Shown: positions 1 to 11,629 of the stretch, in pieces
How the letters are laid out: every line of letters begins with the position of its first letter
How positions within the stretch are numbered: the stretch's first letter is position 1
Origin: Spirodela intermedia
Lineage: Eukaryota > Streptophyta > Magnoliopsida > Alismatales > Araceae
Reading direction: 5' to 3'
NCBI GenBank assembly: GCA_902729315.2
Contig: LR746276.1
Coordinates: forward strand, 1,908,669 to 1,972,668
Length of the DNA stretch: 64,000 nt
The notes under the pieces: generated by a model
The model's input: only the letters and a program-made list of their open reading frames with translations
The model's database searches: none
What the model was told of the DNA's origin: nothing
Made by a program: the position numbers and the translations under genes

Positions 1-215
1 TCTCTAATGACGGTCTGATTATCAATGAGCTTCGTACCGAAAATAGCAAATAATCCCCATCTTTTAAAATAATTTATCACCCTTATCTAATCCTCGCCCA
101 GACGTAGAAAGTGGCCGTACCGTTTCTAAGTCCGTTATAGTAAACAGACTCCACGTCTCTTGGGTGGTCAAGAACCGCCTCCCTCTTTCTCGCACCGCCC
201 ATCTACCACACTCTC

Positions 216-222
216 TATATAA
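216..222 (+). promoter_or_regulatory. TATA box of cupin copy 1
   Basis: TATATAA lies about 120 bp upstream of the cupin ATG at 342 and is followed by a CT-rich leader. The second cupin copy has the same motif at the matching place (14490-14496). The surrounding CCGCCTCCCTCTTTCTCGCACC stretch is also shared between the two promoters in shortened form. Confidence 0.6.
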
Positions 223-254
223 GTGCGCCCCTGCCATACCCCTCATCCTCACTA

Positions 255-265
255 CTCTCTCTCTC

Positions 266-304
<39 letters not shown>
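255..304 (+). repeat. (CT)n microsatellite in cupin copy 1 leader
   Basis: An almost pure CT dinucleotide tract sits in the presumed 5' leader. The equivalent tract in copy 2 (about 14523-14540) is much shorter, so the repeat has changed length since the duplication. CT/GA tracts in plant leaders can bind BPC/GAGA-type factors; that role here is inference. Confidence 0.8.
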
Positions 305-308
<4 letters not shown>

Positions 309-341
309 TTTCTCTCTGTTTCTGTTTGTTTGATTGTGGCG

Positions 342-1663
342 ATGGAGGTCGAGATCTCGCCTAAGGAGTCGAGGAAGGCGTACGGCGGGGAAGGTGGAGA
401 GTACTATGCCTGGTCCGCCGGCGATCTGCCGATGCTGGCGGTGGCGGAGAAGGGGGCGGCGAAGCTCGTGCTTGGTAGGCGGGGCCTCGCCATGCCGAGC
501 TACTCGGACTCCGCGAAGATCGCCTACGTCCTCGAAGGTCAGTCAGTGAATGATCTGTACCTGTTCTCGCAGGGAGGCGAATCACTCCGGTGATCGCCGC
601 CGCCGCAGGCGGTGGGATATTCGGCAGGTTGATCACCGATCCGTTCTCTGATGATGGTGCTGTGCGAAGCAGGAAGCGGCAGGGCCGGAATCGTGCTGCC
701 GGAGGCGAGTGAGAGAGTGGTGGCGATCAGGAAGGGCGACGCCATCGCGCTCCCCTTCGGCGCCGTCGCGTGGTGGTTCAACGACTCCAGCGAGGCCGAT
801 CTCACGGTCCTCTTCCTCGGCGACACCTCCAAGGCTCACAAGCGCGGCGAGTTCACCGACTTCCAGCTCACCGGCGCCAGCGGAATCTTCACCGGCTTCA
901 CGGCCGAGTTCGCCGGCAGAGCCTTCGACCTCTCGGAGCAGGAGGCCTCCAGGCTCGTCCGGAGCCAGCCCTCCGGCGGCATCGTCAAGCTCAAAGAGGG
1001 TTTCCAGATCCCCGAGCCCTCGGAGATGGATCGAGAGGGCCTCGTCCTCAACTGCGAGGAGGCCCCCCTCGACGTGGACGTCGAGAGAGGTGGCCGCGTG
1101 GTGGTGGTCTCTAGCCAGAACCTCCCCCTGGTAGGGGACTGCGGCTTCGGCGGCGACCTCGTGAAGCTCGACGGCGGCGCCATGTGCTCCCCGGGCTTCT
1201 CCTGCGACTCCGCCTTCCAGGTGACGTACATCACCAAGGGGAGCGGCAGAGTTCAGGTGGTGGGGATCGAAGGCAAGCGGGTCCTCGAGACGGCGGTGAA
1301 GGCCGGCTCCCTCTTCATCGTCCCCAGGTTCTTCGTGGTCTCCAAGATTGCAGACGCCGGCGGGATGCAGTGGTTCTCAATAGTCACCACCCCCAAGTAA
1401 GCTAAACCCTACCTTCTCCTCGCCGCCATTTCAGTAGACCTCCATTGATTGCTCTTTTACTGATATCCCACCTCATCTTCTTCTTCGTCTCTCGTCTCTC
1501 TCTGCTCAGCCCCGTGTTCACTCACCTCGCCGGGAAGACCTCCGTCTGGAAGGCTCTGTCGCCGCAGGTCCTGCAGGCCTCCTTCAACGTCTCTCCAGAA
1601 ACCGAGGAGCTCTTCAGGTCCAAGAGGACCTCCGACGCCATTTTCTTCCCTCCCCCCAGCTAA
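342..1663 (+). CDS. Two-domain cupin, cytosolic 11S-globulin/glutelin-like protein (copy 1)
   Basis: Three exons: 342-537, 673-1396 and 1510-1663, giving 357 aa. Splice phases agree (GAAG|gtcagt...gcag|GA; CCCAA|gtaagc...ctcag|C). The protein resembles the non-storage legumin-like bicupins of plants (Arabidopsis At1g07750/At2g28680 type). The first cupin contains the YSDSAKIAYVLEG stretch and the second contains SPGFSCDSAFQVTYI, and the C-terminus ends FFPPPS. There is no signal peptide. The Asn-Gly processing site of true seed 11S globulins is replaced by Asn-Cys (LNCEEAPLDV), so vacuolar storage processing is not expected. The biochemical role of this subfamily is not settled. The start is the ATG at 342; an upstream in-frame TTG is not a start. 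A near-identical copy lies at 14572-15923. Confidence 0.9.
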
Positions 1664-2069
1664 CTGCAACCCCCTCCGCAGAGACCGAATAAGACAGCGT
1701 AACGTGAGGGAATAAATAAAGTTATGTCACGGCTTTTAGGTTTTTTCATGGGAGTTGACGCGCCTCTTCTGGCGGTCTCTCTCCTCTGCTTTCTTCCGGG
1801 TGGGTTCCGCCACCTTTTCCTTCGCATTATTTAATCTCACAGCTTTTTACCCAGAATCATTACTTCCAATTCTCTCAACGTGTGAGAGATATATCGAAGG
1901 TCGACGGGAGTATGGAGATGAGACAACTCGACAGAATTAACAAGAACACCTCATCTCAATCAAAATCCTTCTTCCTTTTAGTTTAGATAATAAAAACGTC
2001 ATTCGACATCGATAGCTGAGCGTAAAGCAACGCGTTGCTCCCCCCCGCATAGATTACGAGAGTAGAATT

Positions 2070-2390
2070 CTCTTCTCAAGGGCTGATTGGCCATCGGAAG
2101 ATGTAGGCGTCGACCGAGTTCTAGTCATTGGGGTGGTAGAAGGTTCTCTCCTGAGTTGATCATGGCCGGCCATCTCCTTCCAGCTCTTGTCTCTCCTGAG
2201 GTGTCCTCGCTGCCACTGTTGGCCGTGCTCTGATCCTTTGGCGAGAAGACCAGCCAAGAGAGGCGGTCCTCCTCCACCAGCCGCAGTACCTCTCCCCCCT
2301 CCCAACTTGGTGGTGATTAGATGGTAGACGTAGATGAGCCTCTCCTGCCACAGCCAGCGGGCCCAGTTGATCGCCTGCCTCAACTCGATA
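2070..2390 (-). pseudogene. CLASSY (SNF2) 3'-end relic
   Basis: Read on the minus strand this matches the last ~100 codons of the CLASSY gene at 16225-21193: the YVYHLIT segment after helicase motif VI, the KEMAGHD segment and the final tail. It has lost the reading frame through indels and scattered substitutions; by eye it is roughly 70-75% alike. Homology stops abruptly near 2390, at the point matching about 16525 in the intact gene, so no ATPase core is present. It lies just 3' of cupin copy 1, exactly as the intact CLASSY lies 3' of cupin copy 2. It is therefore the truncated end of a duplicated block. Confidence 0.85.
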
Positions 2391-2395
2391 TTTCA

Positions 2396-4024
2396 TAACG
2401 TTTATTCCTTCTCATAGATCAAACCCCTCACATGCGAGGTGGCATGCGTGGGGCTAGACTCCCTCTCAAAATGAGATGTAATCATTCTTGATATTAATGT
2501 TGAACAATAAAGGGAAAAGTCGATTGGCTATTAGTGCTTTGTAGAAACTATCAATTAGTTGATGGTATGATCAAATTGGCAGAAGTTTAATGAATCCATT
2601 AATAAGTAGGTTATAGAAAAAAATACAAGTGATGACTTATTAGTTATTGTGTATTAATAAGTTTTAATGAATCTATTAATGAATCTATTAATAAGTAAGC
2701 TATGATCAATTAGTCTTAATGTGTATGGTGTGTTCATGCAAGATTGAATTAGAAGCAATACAAGTGATCACTTATTAGTTATAGAAAAAAATAGTTGGAA
2801 GGGGTTTGATGATGCAAATATCTTAGAACTATTACAAATTGATAAGTCTTGCAGGATTAGTAGTTAATCCTTGATATTCAACTTCAACATATCATCAAGA
2901 TATTGTTGATTACTTCTTGGCCTTCTAAAAAATTAAGAAATCTCCAAGAAAAATGTAACACCCAATGACTAATTTTCAGGAATTATAACATGCGGCCTGA
3001 TCAAGATTAAAAGACACTAAGTTGTAAAAAAGGTGAAGCATAGAAGAATAATCATTAACCTCAACTTGACTTGAGATATCGAAGAAAACAGCATGCAACT
3101 ATTAAAATGTAGTTGTTGAGGGTGAACCATTAATTGATTTAACTTGTGAATTGTAAAAATGATAGTGACATCATCATTTGGAATCTTGACACCAATATCA
3201 CTGCCCCCATGTGCTTCTTTCTTGATTCTCTTCTATCCATCAATTTAAAAGTTGTGATATGTCAAAATGATAGAGTCTCTCAATCAATTTGTGATATTAT
3301 CATGCATCTTCAAGCAATTCTCTAGTGGTGCCATCAAGATAAGGGTAGGTTTAGAACTATGAAAACTAATATCTTCAAGGAACAATTGAATGTATTGGCA
3401 TGATACAGAATAATTCATGTTGTAGAATGTGTAACTTCTAAACCAAAAAATAATTTAAAATTACCAAGATGAATTTAAATTAGTGGTTCAAAAGGCTTTT
3501 AGTATATTAATACAAATAACAAAGGGTCCAACTATTATAATATCATTAACATATATGAATAAGGTCACAAATGAAAGATTAGAGACCATGTAAATAACAA
3601 ATAATTATATTTTGATTAATTGAACCTAAATATAGTGAAGTTTATAACTTGAAGTACTACTGCTTGGATGCTTACAAAGTCTATAATTATATTTATGTAA
3701 TTTACAAACAAGGTTAACTTAGTATGCCAAGAGTTCCTCATTACAATGATAACCCAAATATAAGTCTATGCAACTTTTTTGAATGAGTCACCATTTAGAA
3801 AAATATTATTAACATCTAGGCATACAAATGTGTTAATTTTGTTCAACTATAGTGATGTATATAGTAACAAGATAAAATATATATTTTTAAAATATTATGT
3901 TATCATATATAATCTCATTTTATATTTTTATAAACCCATATATATATTATTCATTTATGTGATCATTTATTTTACAAATCTATAGAGAACGAATAATATG
4001 TCTACAAACTAGTAAATAAATAAC
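2396..4024. other. AT-rich intergenic DNA, no gene recognised
   Basis: This AT-rich sequence has short local duplications, for example several versions of AATGAATCTATTAATAAGTA around 2580-2700 and 'acaagtgat.acttattagtta' at about 2625 and 2760. No open frame of family interest and no clear domain is visible. It begins exactly where homology to the CLASSY gene ends. Confidence 0.6.
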
Positions 4025-4498
4025 TAAGTGTTGGTTGACGCCCAGAAGTGGGTGAGTCAACACCCCTTCATCACCATGCCATGAGGTCCACATGGCACCC
4101 ATCTCTGAAGAACATGCTAAGAGGCACCACATGACACACATCTCTAAAGAACCCCTACATTGGAAAAAAAATGAGCTGCAAGACACTATATTTACTTGTA
4201 CAACGAGACACTCAACTCCAATCAACATGTCACAAACACTCAAATTGAACCAAGTGTTGTCAATTCAGATAAGTTGCTCGGACTAAGTGTCAAGAGGCAC
4301 TCTTGACCCAAAGAATGTGATGTGACCTCTAGTGCTTGGGTGTGTGAAGTACCAAGATGAGTGACTTCCCAAGAAGTTTGACCAAAGATAATTATTAGGC
4401 TGATGTAATAGAATGTGTGAAGTACTAAGAAGGTGACCTTCAAGAAATCCGGCCTAAAGCACAAAGGCTAAAAAAAAAAAAAAGTAAGTGTTGGTTGA
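4025..4498 (+). mobile_element. SINE-like (or 5'-truncated LINE) retroposon with target-site duplication
   Basis: A ~446 bp segment, clearly less AT-rich than its surroundings, is flanked by the perfect 14-bp direct repeat TAAGTGTTGGTTGA (4025-4038 and 4485-4498). It ends in a run of 14 A (4470-4483) plus one G before the right repeat. A poly(A) tail and target-site duplication are the hallmark of target-primed reverse transcription. Internally there are degenerate repeats of 'cacccatctctgaagaac' (about 4098 and 4135) and of 'gtgtgaagtac.aag' (about 4343 and 4413), plus an inverted repeat GTCAAGAG/CTCTTGAC near 4290. I could not find convincing Pol III A and B boxes or reverse-transcriptase coding, so SINE versus truncated LINE is open. 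Confidence 0.65.
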
Positions 4499-5089
4499 TT
4501 TCATAACATCTAATTTATTTTTCATTAACAAAAGGTCAATAAAGATAACTCAATATGATAAAACTAAGATTTATAGTTTGATAAAATAAATAGAAAAATT
4601 ATCAATAAAAAAATGATAAAGAAACAAAATCTAATGTAGGATATGAGATTGTGTTCTTTTGGGATGATGTTTTTATTAAAATATTATTAAAATAAAATTA
4701 TTATAGTTACAAAGATGTTTATGAATAGGAGTAGAGCCTCATATTGATATAAGTGGTTGTAAGGATATTTTAATAGAAAAATTTATGAAGAGAGAATTTA
4801 TAATAAGAAGTGAAGAAATGTCAATTGTTATAGTCGGAGAAACTAAATCAAAAAGAGATCTAATTGTCAATAGTTGTTATTCAATGAAAATGAAAGATAT
4901 TTTCATGAGAAATGATATCATGTAAAAATAATATTTGTTTAGTTTTAATGTCACAAAATTTGTATCATATCATTTTAAAGGGTAACAAATGAAGACACAG
5001 TCACATACTACATCACTCGCATCACCTCTTTATCATTTGATAACATGGTATAAATCTCTTCTAAGATGATACTTATCATTATAGAGATG

Positions 5090-8000
5090 GTTGTTATGAC
5101 AACCTTTGATTTGTTGTAGTTGAAGGCATTGACAATCATGTTAGCACACCTTAATTTAAATCATAGCTCAAAGTGATAATTTATTAAAAAGTCATATCAT
5201 ATCTTACTTTGGTGTAAGTTTGTATTGCGTTACAAAATAGTTAGTTACTATATTATGTGTATACCACGAACAATGCATTGAAGAGATAGTGGCACCACAC
5301 CCACATGTCGTGGACTACAATTGTCATCTTCTTCTCATGTATAAATTATTATTACTCTATGTCATTGAGCTTCTAACTCTTGAAGGCAGTCGAATGTCTT
5401 TTATACATTAGAATACCACTAATTGTTAAATTCAACGTGTTTGTGTGCACCTTAAATGACTCATTGAAGTCAGGCAAATATAGCACTAACTCACTTTTCG
5501 TGACTTTCTTGTTGTTAAAGGTGTGTTAACATTTTCTTAACTAATGTTAGTGCACACCCTTCAAAAAATTCATCAAGGGTGTCACCTATTGCAAGCATCT
5601 CATGTCAAACTTTTTGTACTTATTTATTAACTTAAAGAATGAGTGAAGTTTCAAAACTCTAGAAGGGATTGGTCACTTATTGATGGCATGGATCTTCTCA
5701 TGATCTATTTGTACACTATACTTTTTGACAATGTGGTTGAAAAAGATGATCTTCTCAAGTATATATTCACACTTCTCTAATTTAAGTAGAGTTTGTGATC
5801 TCACAATTTATATAGTACCAATCAACAAAGTACTATATATTTGTTTAAGGTTAAAATTCTCATGTCACTATACAATGATATACTTGTTGATATAATCCTT
5901 GAATATGACATCCATTAGGGTGTAAAACATCATTAATGCATTTTTGAGACCAAAAGACGACTTTGAACTCAAACATTTTATATAAAATCACACACGTCAT
6001 CTTTTACTCATCTATTTGATGTGAATTTAATGTTAACTTCTCTTTATGTCCATCTATAAGAAGTACTAAAGTTTTTTCAAGTGATCAAATAATTCTTCTA
6101 CATTAAGTATCAAATATTTATTATTTATGATTAACTTATTTAGTATTTTGTAATGTATGCACAATTGTAGAGATCTATCATTCTTCTTCTAGAAGAGGAT
6201 GAGGACACTAATGTAATTTTAAAATAAGAGATGTCTAACCTTCAACAACTCTCTCAATTATCAATATAGTTTCTCAAGGTATGTCAATGTCATCTTCTAA
6301 AGGTCACATGTTGGTTGTCGCATCATTATTAGTTGTTCAATTTCATGGTTCACCTCTTATCATAATGAGAGTCAAGTTATAAAAAAATCTTGCATCATGC
6401 TTAAAACTCTTTCAACAAATGTGCCACTCTTTTTGACAACTCTCATTATGTATTAACAACAATGTGTATATTGTCACATGATGTGTGGGTAAGTAGACTT
6501 AGGTTTGTGTAGGGTGAATGTAGATGAACCAATCTTGAAATGGCTCAGGTCATGTGCTTTACCAACAAAATTGAACTAAATACTAATAAATTAGGTGGTC
6601 TTAAAAAAATATTAGTCATGAACCAATGTGGGAGTTTTAGACTACACAAAACTTGGTCCTAGAGAAAACCAAAGAGTGAACAAAAGTGTTTTTTATTGTC
6701 CCATCTAAAAAAAACAGAGTAGTGCATTTAAACATAGTTGGTTTAATATTGCAATTTATTATTTCATCAATACCATTTAACTTTTTTATATATATAAAAG
6801 AGAAAATGTAGACAAGTTTGATCTATCTTTAATTATGACGTCTTTCAATTATTTCAGTCTCATAAAGAAAGTTTCATCTTTTTTCTTTATCTTGTCTTGT
6901 TACTATAATATCAAGAATAATTCTAACTATTATCATGCAATCTTCATCGCTTACACAATAATAAGTCAATCCCCTTACTAATAGAACTCCCCACCATTAA
7001 ATAATTGATTAAGATGGTGATAAAGTTATCCATAAGAAGGTTAATGAACTCATTGACCTTCTCATATTTCAAGTTATAATTGAACTTTTCATATTGTTCT
7101 AATTTGGGTACGTGCTGTTAAGTTGATAGTCTTGATGTGGTCATCTTTTGGTGATAGCATTAGACCAAATTGAATAATTTCATTGATTACAAGAAAGTTG
7201 TGAGTCACCTCATTGTTGACCATAGATGAGGCATCAACTTTGAATCTTCTTTAATTTTTTTGTGGTTATTTCACTTTATTGAAATCATGACAACTTTGCT
7301 TGCCGCTTTAATCATAGCTATAATCTTTACCGTGATTGTCCCCATAATTACAACACCCTCTACAGCTTTTTTCTGAGTTATTTTGCTACTAATTATCATT
7401 AATGTTGTTCAAGTTGTTAGTGACCTCATAATTTATGAATATATTATCAATTGAAGAGACATCTTTTGTTCTATATCAGTGTAACTTCACTAATGTTCAA
7501 CTATGTAATTTAGACAAAGTTAAAGAGTTATCTTCATTTGACATATTCTTGATGTTTAGAATGGTGAAGTAAATTATTTCACATTTTCCTACATAAATCT
7601 GGTGTGGTGAAGTCATTAGAGTGCCTCTAGATTTATTCGTGCACTACTCGTCAAAATAAATTACTTATTCAATTCTCAAACAAAGTTTTCTCATGATTTG
7701 ATAATCGGTCTAACTAAATTATTCATCTTTATACACCACCACAACTTTGCATCATTGGAGATAAACATACTTGTCAATGTGACTTTCTCCAAATATGATG
7801 TATGTATTGTTCAAAAATAATATTTTAACTCTCAAAATAAGTTTTGAAACTCTTTAACATTTTTAACACCTCCAAAAATTATGAGTTCAGAAATCTTAGT
7901 TTGAGATGCACTATTACTCTCTTACATTTTCAGTAAAATATATTTCAATAAACATGTCTACTATCATAACTTCAACAAAAATCTTGAGTTATGCCGCATC

Positions 8001-8450
8001 AACAACATGAACCCAAAATGTTTTCATAAGACATGCCACCTCCGTTGCTATTGATTCCATCATATCATGATATTTCTCAACAACTTCAACATTTTCTTTT
8101 AAAGATTTAAAATGAGTAATCTACTATAATCAAACAATCATTTACCTGTTGGTGTCACTATCTCTAATAGTAGAACCTTCTAATGCCAAGTTAAGGACTA
8201 CATTCACCTCTCAATTGAGATCTCCTTGACAATGACCTTTAAGGATAGGTATATCAAATGAGGAGAAAGTTGCCACCCCTCTTGTGCCACTAATCGAGTT
8301 TTGTCTTGTGGGTTAATGATTGTCAACTAGGTCCTCTACGTGTCCAACAAGTTTAAATGTTATCTTATTGATAGGGAGGATTGAGTCTTGTAAAAATGTG
8401 ACATCAAATTTCAAATGTTTCAAATACTAGTGGGAGAAATTGATACTAAT
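5090..8450 (-). mobile_element. Decayed Ty3/gypsy LTR-retrotransposon internal region
   Basis: On the minus strand, frameshifted and stop-riddled fragments occur in gypsy order. A gag-like patch (about 7430-7770) includes DAKLWW and a downstream leucine-rich segment. A degenerate CCHC-like patch follows (about 7300-7400). Reverse transcriptase (about 5600-6260) shows a KKND...LC..Y..LN core and a GL.NA-like segment followed by an IIVYS stretch where the catalytic YxDD block is eroded. RNase H (about 5090-5560) shows LPDF....VHT and HEKKMTIVVH. A possible tRNA-Met primer site (TGATACTAAT at 8441-8450, read as reverse complement of a mutated TTGGTATCA) marks the 5' side of the interior. I could not identify the integrase or the two LTRs. 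The strong AT bias fits deamination of methylated cytosines. Confidence 0.75.
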
Positions 8451-11400
8451 AATTCTATATCTCACTCTTAATTGGTATAAATTCTCTAAATCCAAAACAT
8501 AAAAGATCCTATCTAAATTTTAAGAACATTGTGGTAGACATATATATATGTCTATGAATATGACTCAACTTAAAAAATTGACAAGTTTCTCACTTTCCAA
8601 GAGTCAATCCTTATCTTGAAGCTATCTTCTAGAGGCAACTTTTCAAATTTCTAATAATACAGTAATATTTTCAAATCAATCTTTGATTGTCTATGTTTTT
8701 CTTGTATTTGGATATCATAAAGCATTCGCATCTCAATTCTTGAATTCTAAATTCATTCTTATTTTTTAAAACTCAAAATATATGACTTACTATTTTAATT
8801 CAAACCAATTTCTATATCGTTCTTTAGGATATCCCAATTATCCTTATTCAATATTCTACTTCTACAAAACATTATTATTCAAGAACTACCATATAAATTT
8901 CCTTACATTTGATGAAAAATAAATACTTTAGGAATAATATAAGTTGGCTCTAGTGAGATAATTTCAACCTTTTTTTTTATTTCAATCAATTTCTTACAAG
9001 TTCCTCTATTTGTAAGTCTACTATGAAATTCTAAAAAAAACGTCAAAATTTCATTCTTAAGAAAGCCATATAACTTCACTTTGTCATAACACAATGCAAT
9101 TCTATCATGAATTGGTAAGTTTGTTTTGTAATACTTCTTATATGTTAAGTGAAAAATTCCTCGCTTTTTATCATATCATTTTGTAATACTTTTTATCATA
9201 ACACAATGAAATATTCTAGTCATGATTTATCATATCATTTTTAAGATAAGTACTAAAACATCAATAATGTATAATCAATATGACCTCATTTTCAAAACCA
9301 ATTCAAAAATGTACATTTCAATCTCTTCATTTTCTCCTTTATCTTGTAAACCTAGTTCTTACTCGTATACAAGATAAACGTTTGAACATTGGGCCTCTTT
9401 TACCTCATATTATAGAGATAACTTTCCTCATTTTATAGTATAATGTTGATTTTCGAAAAGACAATAATTAGAAAATTCTTCTCTATTTAAAATAATAAAT
9501 TTTAAATACTTTGCCCCAAATCTAATCTATTATTTAATCAATTTATTTATTTTTCCTTCAACTAGCATATTAATTCTTAGTTTGAGCATCTCGTAAGGCT
9601 TATTGAGTATTATGTTTGATTGAGCTTCATATTTTTCCTTATGGCAAAAAGGAGAGGAAAAGTATAAGTCTCAAAGAGTAAGTATGTACATCATGGGGAG
9701 TTAAAAATTCAAGAGAATAAATCACAAGTAAGGGAAGGAAATCATAGGTAATAGCATACTATAGAGAGTGAAAAGAGCAAATAAGTTCTATACATTCTAA
9801 AAACAAGTTTTTCAAAACTTTGATGGGATAGTGTTTCAATGTTAGAATAATAGAATAGTGTATAGATGTATTATTTCTTTGCATTAGTTAATGATTATTG
9901 TTATGATCTTAAATTTTATTTTTTATAATGATTTTACTTGATAATAAATTTTGAATTAATACTATTTTGAGAATATTACTATCATAAACTTATTCTAGAA
10001 CCACAAATCTGATTTTCTATTTAGTTTTTAAGACAAGAAAAAAATTATTTAAATCTTCAATCTAATATATTACATTGGTGTATTTGAATTGATGTTTAAA
10101 TTTATTTTGGAAATTCAACAAGTGTATTGTTAAAAATAAAGTTGAGATAAATGTTGATGATGACTCTTCTGAATTTAAATGATAAATATTCTTGACTTGC
10201 TCTTATGATTTTGTCATCATAAAAAAATATAGATTGTTGGCCTCAAGATCATTAATAATTATATACAAATTTGACGATGTTGTGTGTTCACGTGCTGAAA
10301 TTCTAAATCTTGTATATGTGAATTCACAGTATAATGATGGTTATCACAAAAAAAACAGATGTGAAAGATTATTACAATATGAATTCACAATGTTATGATT
10401 TCTAGTCATGATGCGTCATGTATTGGAACTCACATTGTAATGATGGTCATGATGAAAACTAGTGAGTTGATGATATGTTAGGAAAGATTATATAGAGTTC
10501 TCTTCTTATTTAAGGGGGTAATAAATGCTGATGAAAAGTGATATGGTTTCCCCTTGCTCTCCTTTGTTCTTGAGATGAAAGAAAGTTACTCCTCTACATG
10601 TGAAATACATGTGAATAACTTATACATAGATGTGTATTGAATAAATTAAGTATAAATATATAGTTAGTAGATATTAATAATGTCAAGTATTTTTAATATA
10701 TTTCAGGCAATATATTTGATTTTCATAGTTCGAATTCTATGATTATGATGAATTTGCCACTTGAAATTATAACTTTTTTTAATAGTATTGCTGAAGCTAT
10801 TAATTCTGAAAATTTATGATGTAAAGTTAGTTGATCAAATTCGAATTGTTTAAATGACTATTCAGAAAATTCTGAATATTATTGAGTATTGAGTGAAAAA
10901 TGTTGTTGAGATATCATAAGTCACCAAAGTAATGATATCATAAATCATAGTCATGGTTTAGTCTACTTTATTACTTAAAATAATGATTTGTTAAAAGCAC
11001 ATTTTATTTAAGTTAAATTGGATTTAATTCAATTATAAAATTATTATTTTATTCAATGATTCTTACTAGACATACTTGAACTGATAATTTTGGATATATC
11101 CAAATTGTTAAAAGATACATCATATTGATTTCTAACTGTTCAAATTACTATTAATTTTAAATGAAAATTAACAAAAGGTTACAAGTCAAATTTCTCTAAA
11201 AGTTATAAGGGATTATCCTTGATCATTCCTTGCTTTCAAATTTTTTCCGACCAATTTTGCAGCGAATTACGTGAGAATTTGAAGTATTTGAAGTTTGATC
11301 AAACGTCAAGATCTTGAGTTGAGAAGAAAATTTCAATTCAGACATGATCTTCTTTAATGTGATTCCAATGACAATGTTTTCACCAATCAGATAACTTCCC

Positions 11401-11504
11401 AACGTGAAGAGAAAAAATTAAATCAAGCACAATTCATCTCATTCTTGACCAAATTTTTAGATATAATTCAAGTCTCGATCAAGTAGAGACAGAAATTAGG
11501 GCTG
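8451..11504. other. AT-rich repeat DNA, probably remaining retroelement/LTR debris
   Basis: No coding region is recognisable. If the primer-site candidate at 8441-8450 is right, the 5' LTR of the minus-strand element should start here. I could not pair it with a second copy by eye. Short repeats are visible, for example 'tatcatatcattttgtaatact' and 'tttatcatatcattttt' (about 9165-9240), and 'tgaattcaca.t.taatgatggt' variants (about 10318-10445). Confidence 0.45.
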
Positions 11505-11590
11505 ACCTTCATCGTCCCCTGGTTCTTCGTGGTCTAAAAAGTTGCAAACTGCGAGATACACTGGTTCTTGATCATCACCACACCAAAGCA
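11505..11590 (+). pseudogene. Cupin exon-2 relic
   Basis: About 86 bp match the end of exon 2 of the neighbouring cupin genes (compare 1311-1397): the segments encoding FIVP.FFVV, then a stretch around a TGGTTCT core, then ITTPK. The relic has an in-frame TAA after FFVV and no other exons nearby. It is much more diverged than the two intact copies are from each other, so it represents an older cupin copy or fragment. Confidence 0.75.
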
Positions 11591-11629
11591 TGCTATGCAA
11601 ATGAGCAAGAAATAGTAAATGTAAAATTC

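Noticed and set aside
1457-1669. Minus-strand 70-codon frame at the 3' end of cupin copy 1
   Set aside because: It is the antisense of exon 3, which encodes the conserved cupin C-terminus on the plus strand.
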